The notes beneath the pieces were generated by a model. The model saw only the letters and a list, made by a program, of their open reading frames with translations. It had not been told where the DNA came from and did not search any database. Below, one piece after another: positions 45,370 through 56,563 of a stretch of 64,000 nt of DNA. Position numbers and translations under genes: made by a program. The stretch spans positions 175,183,744 to 175,247,743 of the forward strand of contig CM030363.1 of the NCBI GenBank assembly GCA_017893485.1. Reading direction: 5' to 3'. Numbering within the stretch: the first letter of the stretch is position 1; each line of letters opens with the position of its first letter. The DNA is from Hemerocallis citrina (taxonomy: Eukaryota; Streptophyta; Magnoliopsida; Asparagales; Asphodelaceae).

Positions 45370-45700
45370 TGTTTCATAGGGACTGATATGGAAGAGGAAT
45401 GGACTGATATGCAAGAAAAGATACAACTCCTTCAAGAGTTTGTATCATCCTCCTCTCCCCCTCCTTCGCCCAATCCAACGGTCGAGAAGATGCCATATGT
45501 CCTTCCATCGAATCCCAATCCAAATCCAGGTCAGATTGTGCAATATTAACTGCTTCAGGCCCGACCCTGTCTGCGGTGACGACAGTGTCACCTACTGGAG
45601 TAGCTGCCCAGAGGTGGCATGCCACGGCGTCCATGTGGCTAAGCGTGGGTTCTGCTGTTGGCAATGGCGGCGAGAGCAATAGTATTTTCGGTCATTCTTT
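45370..45700 (-). pseudogene. Possible gypsy pol 3' end next to the second LTR
   Basis: The first 80 bases right of the LTR (45370-45450) match the corresponding pol-end sequence right of the first LTR (24217-24290: ggactgata..gaaaagat.ca.ctccttcaagag). Further right, a 101-codon minus frame (45679-45374) has no recognised domain. If real, this LTR has element sequence on both sides. Confidence 0.4.
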
Positions 45701-46029
45701 CTTCAAATTCACATTATTTGGCACTGCTAGATATTGAATTATATATATCTAGTCCCATATCGGGTTATGTATCAATTTTTAATTTGGTTCCCTTAGGAGA
45801 CATTGTACTCAGATATAATCAATCCAATAATCTATATAATAAAACACAAAGAAAGCTATCAAGTGGCTCACATTCAATCTATCCCAAAATCAATGGACCA
45901 GATCTACTCTCACAAAACATATTTTCCCGCCCAAATTTCAAACTCCACAAATTTAAAAACACACACACACACACACACTCTCTCTCTTTTTCCCTAAAAA
46001 AACTCCCTATTCTCTCTCTCTCTCTCCCC

Positions 46030-46310
46030 GTTCTCTCTGTCTCATCCCGCTCTCTCTCTCTTCCCCCGACTCTCTCTCTCTCTCCCCCTTCCCCAAATCA
46101 CCCATCGGTTCTCTTGCTCTCTTCCCCGGGCTCTCCCCCCAGGCGCCACTGCCACCAACCCGTTCCCTCTCTTTCTTACCGTCTCTCTATCTCATCCCGC
46201 TCTCTCTCTTCCCCCGACTCTCTCTCTCTCTCTCCCTTCCTCAAATCACCCATCAGTTCTCTCTTTCTCTTCCCCGGGCTCTCCCCCTAGGCGCCACCGC
46301 CGCCACTCCA
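46030..46310 (+). repeat. C/T-rich tandem duplication near the left-arm 5' end
   Basis: The order cccgctctctctc..cccccgactctctctc..ccc.aaatcacccatc.gttctc..ttccccgggctctcccc..aggcgcca occurs at about 46045-46148 and 46195-46296. The right arm mirrors it at 61560-61830. Long frames here (either strand) are low-complexity and not genes. Confidence 0.75.
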
Positions 46311-46560
46311 GCCGTCCTCCCCCTTCCACCCTCCTCCACTTCCCAACCTCCACCAAACCCCGCTGCCTCTCCTTTACGACCGCTGCCTTCTCCACCCCCT
46401 TCGTGGGCCCTACTCTCGGTGGTGGCAGTGGCAGCGGTGGTTGCATCCTCAGCCTTCCCCACCCCCTTCGAGGCCCCACTCTCAGTGGTGGCAGTGGCAG
46501 CAGCGGCCGTGTCGGAGGTGCGTCATCATCCCTATCGGCAGTGGCAGCAGCGGGTAATTC
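46310..46560 (+). other. GC-rich leader-like segment of the left arm
   Basis: A proline/glycine-coding GC-rich stretch repeats the phrase ccactctc.gtggtggcagtggcag twice (about 46410 and 46470), ending before gggtttcaacgc. It resembles the 5' untranslated part of a plant gene followed by an intron, but no start or conserved protein is evident. The right arm has an extra copy of the phrase (61370-61480). Confidence 0.4.
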
Positions 46561-46787
46561 CCTATCGATTAGAGATCTAGGGTTTCAACGCTTTTATTTT
46601 TGTTGTTGTTTCCACATTTTCAACTTGAATGCAGTCATTTTATTATTAAGTTTCTATATTTTGGGTTTTAATTTGAGATTGATCTTCGTTAGATTCTACA
46701 TTTGGTTTTGGGTTTAGTTGCGTTCCTCTATAATTGCTTAAGGCAGGATAGGTGTGGTGTAATCCCTGAGTTGGAATTATGTATATA

Positions 46788-47005
46788 GAGTTCTCTCCTT
46801 ATGAGTTCATCAAACACATGCCTACAGAACCGGATGACTGTATATGGAGTTCTCTCCTTAATAATGGTAGGATTCATGGGAATGTTGAAATGGCAGATAT
46901 TCAGCCAAAAAATTGATAGACATGGAGCCTATGCATTCTGGGTATTGGGTTTTGTTGTCGAACGTATATGCTGATGTGGCGAGGTGGGATGATAAGAGGA
47001 GTGAA
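46788..47005 (+). pseudogene. PPR protein C-terminal fragment (left arm)
   Basis: The frame reads YEFIKHMPTEPDDCIWSSLL, then NNGRIHGNVEMAD and a stop. After a frameshift it continues with FWVL..LLSNVYADVARWDDKR. This is the C-terminal E-domain stretch of plant PLS-class pentatricopeptide repeat proteins (F...MP..PD..VW.SLL..CR.HGNVE.A...........YVLLSN.YA...RWDD). Such proteins edit or process organellar RNA. Only about 70 codons are present, without start, repeats or DYW domain, so it is captured cargo. The right-arm copy is closer to the consensus. Confidence 0.75.
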
Positions 47006-47009
47006 GGAT

Positions 47010-48490
47010 GGTGGAGTGAAGAAGAGCCAGGCCATCTACTTTTCTATATATAATCAGACTAAATAGTTAAAATAGATAATCTGGGGTTGCTATGATCCTT
47101 TAATTATTTATTATGCTCGAGCATATATGTTGTGTATGACATCTTAAAAATTAGGGATGGAGAATGCAGGTTGATTTGTGAAGTTCTTAGTAGTTTATTG
47201 ATATGAGTTGGGAATAAATTTGATTGCATATGCTAAAAGTTAAATCTCCTCATCTCTCATTTATTTTGCATCTTCGCTTTTATTGTAAATTATTCTTTTC
47301 TAATTGTAAGCGTTTATTTTGACAGCTGTAGCACGTCTTCAATTTTCCAACTCAAATTTATTGTACGTACCCATTTCATTGTCACTCCATGGCACCTAAC
47401 CGATGAATAATGTCTGAAGGGTAATGCCTAATGATAATCATACCTGTAGAAATTTAATCTCTGGACAAAGAGTCGATGACTATATGAGATGTTTTAACAA
47501 TCCTTGAATATTTTGATCTATTTGTTGCCATATTCATGTGTGCTAGCTTACTGTCGTGCTATGTACTCAGAATCACTATTAGCATATGTAGCTATCATTC
47601 TCTGAACATTACAAAAATGACTTATGATTGTTACTGTTAAGCACTTGACATTTTCAGTACTGTAGTAGGCTCTTTTACTGCATTCATTGGTCCCCTCATC
47701 CTGCATATTGTAGCTGACCTTGCATTAATGTGATGACACTCAGAAATTTGAAGTACGGGCCATTTCACTCTTAAATCCAGTTTATACCTCTTAGAACATT
47801 TTTTTCTATTACTGCAGTTTGCCCAAGTGAGGGTTCTTAATCTACTTATTTAGCTACTATGCACATTACGCAATAGCCTGAATTTGAGTAGTAATAAATG
47901 TTTTCTTAGGGTCCAATCTTTGTTGAAACCCATTTTGATTCATGCGCTGGTTAATGTTGGATTCAGCTTTGCTAAGGGGATACTATAACTATTGCTTGAA
48001 CCTAGGTTTTCCTAGGTAAAGGATTTGTATAGTTTCTATACGTCTCTCAGAAATACTAAGATGGAATTGGTATAACAACAAGATGCAATGAAAAACAAGT
48101 TCCTTTTTGCCGATAGTTAATAGATTAAAATTAAATATACAGACTCAGTAAACCAATGAATTTGGAAAAAATATACACACTCAGTGATAGTAGGTTTAGT
48201 AGATTGTTAGGGGTTGCACTCAAGATATTTTCTGCTCTTCAGATATGGAATCTTGGGATTTAGTGAGACTCTCCCAAAAAACTTTGCTTAGTTATTCTAC
48301 ATCCTGTTCATCTTTCTTGATCATCCGACAAAACACCATATCTCCTACATCAATATATATAATCAAAGTTAGATCATAGTTGTTAATATTATTATGTTCG
48401 TATTTTAAAATAATTTATAATCAAAGTTAATCAGAACATCAAAGAAGAAAATAGATTACTCTACAATGTCTTGATTGGTTTGTTAAAATA
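47010..48490 (+). other. Left-arm interior without recognised gene
   Basis: AT-rich, intron-like sequence between the PPR and the three-exon fragments, mirrored in 59,370-60,860. I see no frame of note and no repeats beyond short words. Confidence 0.5.
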
Positions 48491-48567
48491 ATTAGAACGT
48501 CAAAGTTAATCATCATATATTTCCCCTCCTTTATATACAGATCAATTGCTCCAATTAAAGAACAGTA

Positions 48568-48867
48568 ATGGATGACATCACTATATATGGCCATGTAAGT
48601 ATCTCCTTTTTTTAAAAAAAATCTACAACTCTTGATATAACAATAAGTTCCTCACATTTTAATGTTTACTTTAATACCTTACATGTTGATGTTGACTTGG
48701 AAAAAGCAGTAAGTGAAACTTTTCATTGTATTCTTAGCACATTAATTAATTGTCCACTTACATTCAAAATTGATATTTTTCTATTGCAGGTGTAATTCCT
48801 TCGACAAAAAAATGTCGGGGTTACCATTCGAGATGAACGCGAGCTTCATCTAATATCTCTTCGCAAG
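48568..48867 (+). pseudogene. Unrecognised three-exon gene fragment (left arm)
   Basis: Three small exons fit GT/AG splicing. Exon a is 48568-48594 (MDDITIYGH, donor gtaagt); exon b is 48685-48708 (VDVDLEKA, donor gtaagt); exon c is 48790-48867 (starting V.FLRQKNVGVTIRDE, donor gtaagc). All exon lengths are multiples of three. In this arm the acceptor before exon b has become CAT instead of CAG, and the second codon of exon c is TAA instead of CAA, so this copy is dead. I do not recognise the protein. A TATA-like tttatatacag stands about 30 bases upstream of the ATG. Confidence 0.6.
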
Positions 48868-49479
48868 GTAAGCTTCACCCTTAATTACTTGGTTGGTCTT
48901 TTGCTTATGATTGATTTTTTTATTAATTCCTACTTTTTAACCACCCAATGTAAAGAAAGGAAACAAGTTATTCTGGCAAAGGAAAGGGAACAGAAAATGA
49001 AATGTCCATTGCAGCGGAAAGGAAAGGGAATCAAGAATTTTCGTTAACTACAATTTCAGCGTCCATTTTAGATGTTGATATCAATAACTTTTTAGAACCC
49101 TCTGTTGTGATTTGTGCTTTATAGTCAATTCCATAGATGGGATAAAGTTCTGAAGATGAGATTCATCTATCATAAACAGATAGGCATCCCATGCCAGCAC
49201 AAATTTTGATTTCAAGATGTCACCATTTTTATAAGGTATCAATTTTAGTATCAATTTTGTTAGGGTTTGTGCTTTTTATCATCAATTTAGGGTTTGATGA
49301 ATTGGAAATTTAGGGTTTTGACTGATTAAATTGGTTCTAATTTGTGATATTGTTCAATTAGTAATTTTACTTTTATGACTGCGTTTAAGATCCATGCTGT
49401 TGTTAAATGATTTTTGCCTTCATTTCATGTCACTAAGATTTAATTTTCATGTACTTATATATTCTGTACTGAATTGCAG

Positions 49480-49846
49480 TGTCCTTTAAGTCTCGAGAGG
49501 ACCATCGGAAACAGTTGGAATTGGAGGAGGCCCGAAAGGTGGGGCTTGCCCCGGCCGAGGTTAACGAAGATGGAAAAGAAATCAATCCCCATATTCCTCA
49601 GTATATGTCTTCGGCTCCTTGGTATCTTAATGCTGAGAGACCGGTAAGCCTCTCATTCCTGTGTATGTACTAATTTTTACTTTGTTGTTTATGTCTTTAT
49701 CAAAGTTGTTGGTTTTGGTTTTGGTTTTTTTAGAGTTTAAAACATCAACGGAAGTGGAAGTCAGATCCAAACTTGACAAAAGCGTGGTATGATAGAGGAT
49801 CAAAGATATATCAAGCGGATCGATATAGGAAGGGTGCATGTGAAAA
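49480..49846 (+). pseudogene. SLU7: Pre-mRNA splicing factor SLU7 fragment, first two coding exons (left arm)
   Basis: The first exon (49480-49643, after the acceptor ttgcag) encodes [19 protein letters not shown], then [20 protein letters not shown] and [15 protein letters not shown]. The second (49734-49846) encodes SLKHQRKWKSDPNLTKAWYD, then RGSKIYQADRYRKGACE. This is the highly conserved N-terminal part of SLU7, the step-2 factor that fixes 3' splice-site choice. The donor gtaagt follows exactly where the CCHC zinc knuckle (E-N-C-G...) should continue, but no such exon comes next: the PDC-E2 fragment follows instead. Val replaces the usual Ala in EARKA. The introns are retained, so this was captured from genomic DNA, not RNA. 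Confidence 0.93.
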
Positions 49847-50286
49847 GTAAGTTTTTTCCACCTATCTACTCCTTTAACTTTTGTAATATATGCCTCGATA
49901 CGTACAACCCATTGTTGTGATATTTGGATGAAAGTTGGGGTGGGGATATTGGAAGGCGTTCTACATGATATATACCTTTGTTATAATGGTTAATGTGTTT
50001 GATCCTGCTTGTTCTCTCACTATTTAGCATTCCTGACAAGGATGGGTCTTCAGAGAAATAGTATTGTTTAGTTTAACTTTAGGTGTGTTAGGGAAAAAGA
50101 TAAAAGTAGTAGTTTGGAAAAAGTTATTTTGGCTAAACACATTTAATTCAGCTTTCGAACACCTATTTTGAGTTTGAGTTTAAAAGTGCTTTTAGATCCA
50201 AAAACGCTCTCCAATGTACCGCTAAGCAGCCTTATTCATGCTCTAAATTCATTATGTTCATTATGTCCGGGTTGTTTTTATAACAG

Positions 50287-50558
50287 GTGGAGTTGGCAGG
50301 AGTGGTGGGGACGAGGGCCATGGGAAGGATTGTGGTGAAAGGATCTGGAGGCAGCTGCAGGGGCAGCAGCGGGAGGGAGTGGTGGGGCGGTGAATGTGGG
50401 GGTGACTTTTGCCGGTGGGGGTAGAGTTGGAGAGTGTCGTGTCGTTTACGACAATGCAGAGAGCAGTGAGTAGGAATATGGTGGATAGTTTGTCGATGCC
50501 GACATTTAGAGTTGGGTATACAATTACAACGGATGCGCTTGATGAGCTTTATAAGAAG
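50287..50558 (+). pseudogene. Plastid pyruvate dehydrogenase E2 (dihydrolipoyl acetyltransferase) exon (left arm)
   Basis: After the acceptor ataacag the exon gives VELAGVVGTRAMGRIVVK, the E1/E3-binding domain (V.G.G..GRI...D), then in another frame EAAAG. It ends with VVSFTTMQRAVSRNMVDSLS and MPTFRVGYTITTDALDELYK, the start of the 2-oxoacid dehydrogenase acyltransferase catalytic domain in the form typical of plastid PDC-E2 (P-TFRVGYTITTDALD-LYKK). A donor gtgag follows. There are two frameshifts. One, an extra A in gtgaaaggat, is shared with the right arm; the other, an extra base near 50410 (acttttgcc), is found only here. The catalytic His-Asp motif lies in later exons that are absent. 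Confidence 0.88.
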
Positions 50559-51041
50559 GTGAGTTTTTTTGTTTTAGTTTTGTGTAGTTTGTTTGATTGA
50601 AATAATGTGGTGGTAGGAGGGGTAGGCTTTTAGAGTTGTAGATCGACATTAGCATGTAGTAGCATAGACAAGTATCCAACACGATAGGTAACAATCTTTT
50701 ATATTGTCAGTACGTGAGTTCGATACAATCATACAAGTAACTTTCAATTACAAATGTCTACGCTGCATTTGTAATTAAAAGTTACAAATGGCAACTTTAG
50801 ATAACAAAAAATTCAAAAATAACAAAGATAACATTAAATAGAATCTTTTGAGAAAGTATATATAGCTAATAACTTAGAGTTGATATTGAAAATTTATGAG
50901 TTCACTATAGAAAAAAACTGTATCAAAGAGTATAATAATTTAAAATATTTAGAGCATGGCTAAAGCTCTAAGAGGTATGACGTAGGTTTTTAGAGTTGTA
51001 CTGGGGATTTAGTGGCATTCCAAGAATGCATACCCGTATAG

Positions 51042-51251
51042 ATAGAGTCCTTGAAAGATTACAAGCTTCACTTGAGAGAATTAATTGGTCAAACAGAAGC
51101 ACAGAAAATCATCAACAACTCCATGGTTGTAATCAGTGCTGGTACTAATGATTTTTTTCAAAATTACTTTTTTTACCCAAACAGATTGAAGCAATTCACA
51201 GAGCCGCAGTACGAGGACTACTTGGTCTCACTAATGTCTGGATACATCAAG
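51042..51251 (+). pseudogene. GDSL esterase/lipase exon (left arm)
   Basis: The exon after the acceptor ccgtatag reads ESLKDYKLHLRELIGQTEA, QKIINNSMVVISAGTNDFFQ, then NYFFYPNRLKQFTEPQYEDY and LVSLMSGYIK, before gtttca. The block VISAGTNDF is GDSL block III with the Asn and Asp of G-N-D that help form the oxyanion hole. The surrounding Y...L......A..I......SAGTNDF..NYF..P.R is typical of plant secreted GDSL lipases. The catalytic Ser exon (block I) and the C-terminal Asp-His exon are absent. The frame is open, and the exon is identical in both arms at the protein level. Confidence 0.88.
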
Positions 51252-51259
51252 GTTTCAAT

Positions 51260-53540
51260 ATCTAACACTTTATTATAATCTGGCATTTTTAACGTAATGT
51301 GATCGATTGACTACTAAAACATTTTGTTTGAAGTTTTTAATAACAAATGATTGTACATTTTAACCAAGAAAAGCATTTATTTTTAAATAAACATTCAGTC
51401 GTATGTGTATAGCACGGATTCTTTTGCGGAATCTCTTAGTCCATGAGATTTGTTGCTAATCACCTATACGGGCAATTGACATAGTATACATGCCATGTCT
51501 TGATGAGATAATTGATCTGAATTCTTACCTTGAATTAATTTATAATATAAGCAAATCTGCATATCTAATACACAAACTTTATTTAAAAAACTCCTTTTTT
51601 CTCTATGTAGAGAACTTAAATTCAAGTGAACATGTATTTTTAGAAAGATCAAAAAGTTCAAGCACTAATGCATTTTCTTATTAATTTTTCCAATTCTGAG
51701 ACCTGATTGTTGTGTATAGAGTCTTTACTAAATATTAATATCTCCTCCTAACTTTTCCCTAACTATATATCATTCAAATTCAATTTGCAATTATTGTCAA
51801 GAGTGGCTGCTACAATAAAGCCTTCCTTTAGTTTGAGGACATGAAGAGGTCAGGCGTACTACACCTGATCCCGTGATCCTTGCTAGCCACCATTCAATGC
51901 CTGCGCCCGCACTAGAAATCTCTCCTTTGGCCAAGCTATATCAAATTGCAATTTTTAAATGCTTGACTATTTTTTTTCTTATGGACAATTCATTTCATTT
52001 AATGATCATATACTTTTGTAGGCATTTATATCACGCGCATTATACTTTTGTAGGCATTTATAGAACGTCAAAGTTAATCATCATATATTTCCCCTCATTT
52101 ATATACAGATCAATTGCTTCATCAAAATTGAAGAGAATCTGTGAATGAGTTATATTATTTGTGAATGAGGTATATTTTTGGGTTGTCGTTATTTGTGAAT
52201 GAGTTATTTTTGGAATTTTCATATAGCTCCGTATAAGAAGACTAGAGCTTCTAGCATAATAGTTGATGTCCCGGGATTCATAGTAGGAAAATACTGGATC
52301 ATAAGATCTGTATTAGTACAGCTCCCTTGCAACTTGATCGCTCACCAAGAACTACAGGTCCTAACCTGTCCGTCTAGCATAGGTGATCGAATGGCCATTA
52401 TCAAGAACAATAGCTAGGGGGGGCTGATTCTACCACCTGGATCTCTGTCATTATCTCAAACCTTTCGCGACCATGCTAGACAAGGTCCTACACCTAATCT
52501 GAAAAAAATGTTTACCACACGATGAGATTGATATATAGCTCAACAGAAATATATGCAATTAAAATAAGAAAACAAATCGATTTTTAGAAATCGAAATGAA
52601 GTTCATGTTAAATCATGCTAATGAAGGAAATATGTTGTAACTTTTTACTAATCGCAATGATAACATAATGCCACAAAAATGTCCTTACAGAATCTTTCAG
52701 ATACATAAGATTTTGCCAACCCAATTGAATTCTAACATCAGCACTAAAAACCATAACACCATATCAAATACTATTGACATATACATCATAATACTTGACA
52801 AATATTGCATTTAAAAACTCAAATCTTTTGTTCACAAAGATGCTAAGAGGTTCATAATGTTACTATTTTATCATTTCTATCTCATAACATGATGCCTGTA
52901 ACAGGTTAATTTTTTTATAAAAGGACCTATTCACTATAGTTGTGTGATTGAAAAAAATAATGCAAGTCAATTTCATGGCACGATGCCTTAAGCATGATGA
53001 AAAATTCAAAAGGAATTTTTTTTTTTAGCATTCAAAGTTTCACTTTTTCACAGAAGATGTAGAAGGTGATACATTTGCTAAACAAAAGTTATCTCATTAG
53101 CCACCTTTGCAACTTTTTTATGTTTTATGTTTTATGTTTTATGTTTCGTTATAATCTTTACTTTATCTTGAAGAAATTACTATATATACTTCTATTTCCA
53201 TATCAATGAAACCTCTTCCTGAAATCTTGCATATGGATATGGATAATAATCATTAAGAATGATATATATGAATTTTCACCAAGAGCATGCATGAGTGTTG
53301 TTCATGGAATGTTGACACGAACTATGAGTCCATACACATAGCTTCCACATTGTAATAGAAGTTTCTTTCACTTGAAAGCTAAAAAATTGTGAACCGTCCT
53401 CTGAAAAACAAATTTCTCATATTAGTACCTCAGCAAATTGATCATAAATACTTCCATCTCATATTATTACCTCAACAAATAGTTATTGTTTGCTGTTTGT
53501 TGTTAGTTAGTTTTAAAACTCTCATTGTTTTCATTGATTA
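51260..53540 (+). other. Left-arm inner part without recognised gene
   Basis: Mirrored in 53,580-55,860. It holds several short frames conserved between the arms (for example 52199-52417) only because the DNA is duplicated; none has a recognised domain. The phrase atgttttatgttttatgtttt (53120-53145) is a small (tgttttat)n repeat. Confidence 0.45.
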
Positions 53541-53551
53541 TTGTAAACTCT

Positions 53552-53566
53552 TACTAACTAACAATG
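53552..53566. other. Centre of the giant palindrome (15-bp spacer)
   Basis: The spacer tactaactaacaatg is all that separates the arms: gtaaactct ends the left one at 53551 and agagtttac begins the right one at 53567. Note cattgtt/aacaatg and ttagttag/ctaacta words repeated from the arms nearby (53500-53525), which could have provided microhomology for strand switching. Confidence 0.9.
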
Positions 53567-55870
53567 AGAGTTTACAATAATCAATGAAAACAATGAGAGT
53601 TTTAAAACTAACTAACAACAAACAGCAAACAATAACTATTTGTTGAGGTAATAATATGAGATGGAAGTATTTATGATCAATTTGCTGAGGTACTAATATG
53701 AGAAATTTGTTTTTCAGAGGACGGTTCACAATTTTTTAGCTTTCAAGTGAAAGAGACTTCTATTACAATGTGGAAGCTATGTGTATGGACTCATAGTTCG
53801 TGTCAACATTCCATGAACAACACTCATGCATGCTCTTGGTGAAAATTCATATATATCATTCTTAATGATTATTATCCATATCCATATGCAAGATTTCAGG
53901 AAGAGGTTTCATTGATATGGAAATAGAAGTATATATAGTAATTTCTTCAAGATAAAGTAAAGATTATAACGAAACATAAAACATAAAACATAAAACATAA
54001 AAAAGTTGCAAAGGTGGCTAATGAGATAACTTTTGTTTAGCAAATGTATCACCTTCTACATCTTCTGTGAAAAAGTGAAAGTTTGAATGCTAAAAAAAAA
54101 AAAAAAATCCTTTTGAATTTTTCATCATGCTTAAGATAGCGTGCCATGAAATTGACTTGCATTATTTTTTTCAATCACACAACTATAGTGAATAGGTCCT
54201 TTTATAAAAAAATTAACCTGTTACAGGCATCATGTTGTGAGATAGAAATGATAAAATAGTAACATTATGAACCTCTTAGCATCTTTGTGAACAAAAGATT
54301 TGAGTTTTTAAATGCAATATTTGTCAAGTATTATGATGTATATGCCAATAGTATTTGATATGGTGTTATGGTTTTTAGTGCTGATGTTAGAATTCAATTG
54401 GGTTGGCAAAATCTTATGTATCTGAAAGATTCTGTATGGACAATTTTGTGGCATTATGTTATCATTGCAATTAGTAAAATGTTACAACATATTTCCTTCA
54501 TTAGCATGATTTAACATGAACTTCATTTCGATTTCTAAAAATCGATTTGTTTTCTTATTTTAATTGCATATATTTCTGTTGGGCTATATATCAATCTCAT
54601 CGTGTGGTAAACATTTTTTTCAGATTAGGTGTAGGACCTTGTCTAGCATGGTCGCGAAAGGTTTGAGATAATGACAGAGATCCAGGTGGTAGAATCAGCC
54701 CCCCCTAGCTATTGTTCTTGATAATGGCCATTCGATCACCTATGCTAAACGGACAGGTTAGGACCTGTAGTTCTTGGTGAGCGATCAAGTTGCAAGGGAG
54801 CTGTACTAATACAGATCTTATGATCCAGTATTTTCCTACTATGAATCCCGGGACATCAACTATTATGCTAGAAGCTCTAGTCTTCTTATACGGAGCTATA
54901 TGAAAATTCCAAAAATAACTCATTCACAAATAACGACAACCCAAAAATATACCTCATTCACAAATAATATAACTCATTCACAGATTCTCTTCAATTTTGA
55001 TGAAGCAATTGATCTGTATATAAATGAGGGGAAATATATGATGATTAACTTTGACGTTCTATAAATGCCTACAAAAGTATAATGCACGTGATATAAATGC
55101 CTACAAAAGTATATGATCATTAAATGAAATGAATTGTCCATAAGAAAAAAAATAGTCAAGCATTTAAAAATTGCAATTTGATATAGCTTGGCCAAAGGAG
55201 AGATTTCTAGTGCGGGCGCAGGCATTGAATGGTGGCTAGCAAGGATCACGGGATCAGGTGTAGTACGCCTGACCTCTTCATGTCCTCAAACTAAAGGAAG
55301 GCTTTATTGTAGCAGCCACTCTTGAAAATAATTGCAAATTGAATTTGAATGATATATAGTTAGGGAAAAGTTAGGAGGAGATATTAATATTTAGTAAAGA
55401 CTCTATACACAACAATCAGGTCTCAGAATTGGAAAAATTAATAAGAAAATGCATTAGTGCTTGAACTTTTTGATCTTTCTAAAAATACATGTTCACTTGA
55501 ATTTAAGTTCTCTACATAGAGAAAAAAGGAGTTTTTTAAATAAAGTTTGTGTATTAGATATGCAGATTTGCTTATATTATAAATTAATTCAAGGTAAGAA
55601 TTCAGATCAATTATCTCATCAAGACATGGCATGTATACTATGTCAATTGCCCGTATAGGTGATTAGCAACAAATCTCATGGACTAAGAGATTCCGCAAAA
55701 GAATCCGTGCTATACACATACGACTGAATGTTTATTTAAAAATAAATGCTTTTCTTGGTTAAAATGTACAATCATTTGTTATTAAAAACTTCAAACAAAA
55801 TGTTTTAGTAGTCAATCGATCACATTACGTTAAAAATGCCAGATTATAATAAAGTGTTAGATATTGAAAC

Positions 55871-56080
55871 CTTGATGTATCCAGACATTAGTGAGACCAA
55901 GTAGTCCTCGTACTGCGGCTCTGTGAATTGCTTCAATCTGTTTGGGTAAAAAAAGTAATTTTGAAAAAAATCATTAGTACCAGCACTGATTACAACCATG
56001 GAGTTGTTGATGATTTTCTGTGCTTCTGTTTGACCAATTAATTCTCTCAAGTGAAGCTTGTAATCTTTCAAGGACTCTAT
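55871..56080 (-). pseudogene. GDSL esterase/lipase exon (right arm)
   Basis: Mirror copy of 51042-51251, same translation, with VISAGTNDFFQNYFFYPNRL. Flanking intron sequence is also shared. It is the last recognisable gene piece before the palindrome centre; the 2.3 kb between it and the centre in each arm is AT-rich and shows no gene I recognise. Confidence 0.88.
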
Positions 56081-56563
56081 CTATACGGGTATGCATTCTT
56101 GGAATGCCACTAAATCCCCAGTACAACTCTAAAAACCTACGTCATACCTCTTAGAGCTTTAGCCATGCTCTAAATATTTTAAATTATTATACTCTTTGAT
56201 ACAGTTTTTTTCTATAGTGAACTCATAAATTTTCAATATTAACTCTAAGTTATTAGCTATATATACTTTCTCAAAAGATTCTATTTAATGTTATCTTTGT
56301 TATTTTTGAATTTTTTGTTATCTAAAGTTGCCATTTGTAACTTTTAATTACAAATGCAGCGTAGACATTTGTAATTGAAAGTTACTTGTATGATTGTATC
56401 GAACTCACGTACTGACAATATAAAAGATTGTTACCTATCGTGTTGGATACTTGTCTATGCTACTACATGCTAATGTCGATCTACAACTCTAAAAGCCTAC
56501 CCCTCCTACCACCACATTATTTCAATCAAACAAACTACACAAAACTAAAACAAAAAAACTCAC

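Larger units (their letters stand above)
48497..52130 (+). repeat. Direct repeat of about 58 bp within the left arm
   Basis: The sequence agaacgtcaaagttaatc..catatatttcccct..tttatatacagatcaattgct occurs near 48498-48555 and again near 52062-52119. It lies just upstream of the ATG of the unrecognised fragment and again towards the centre. The right arm mirrors both. The coordinates span both copies; only the two 58-bp ends are the repeat. Confidence 0.75.
45831..53551 (+). mobile_element. Left arm of giant inverted repeat: gene-capturing Helitron-like element
   Basis: 7,721 bp whose reverse complement is the right arm (53567-62039). It starts TCTATATAATAAAACACAAAG, preceded by A, as Helitron 5' ends are (A | TC). 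The start region has (AC)n and (CT)n tracts and a tandemly repeated C/T-rich segment (46045-46160 and 46195-46300). Then come a PPR fragment, an unrecognised three-exon fragment, SLU7 exons, a plastid PDC-E2 exon and a GDSL esterase exon, all in plus orientation with introns. No Helitron 3' end (hairpin plus CTRRT) is present at 53551. Repeat identity in stretches I compared is about 98-99 percent. Confidence 0.88.

Noticed and set aside
49480..49846. SLU7 as a functional gene
   Set aside because: Only the first two coding exons are present; the zinc knuckle and the rest are missing and an exon of another gene follows.
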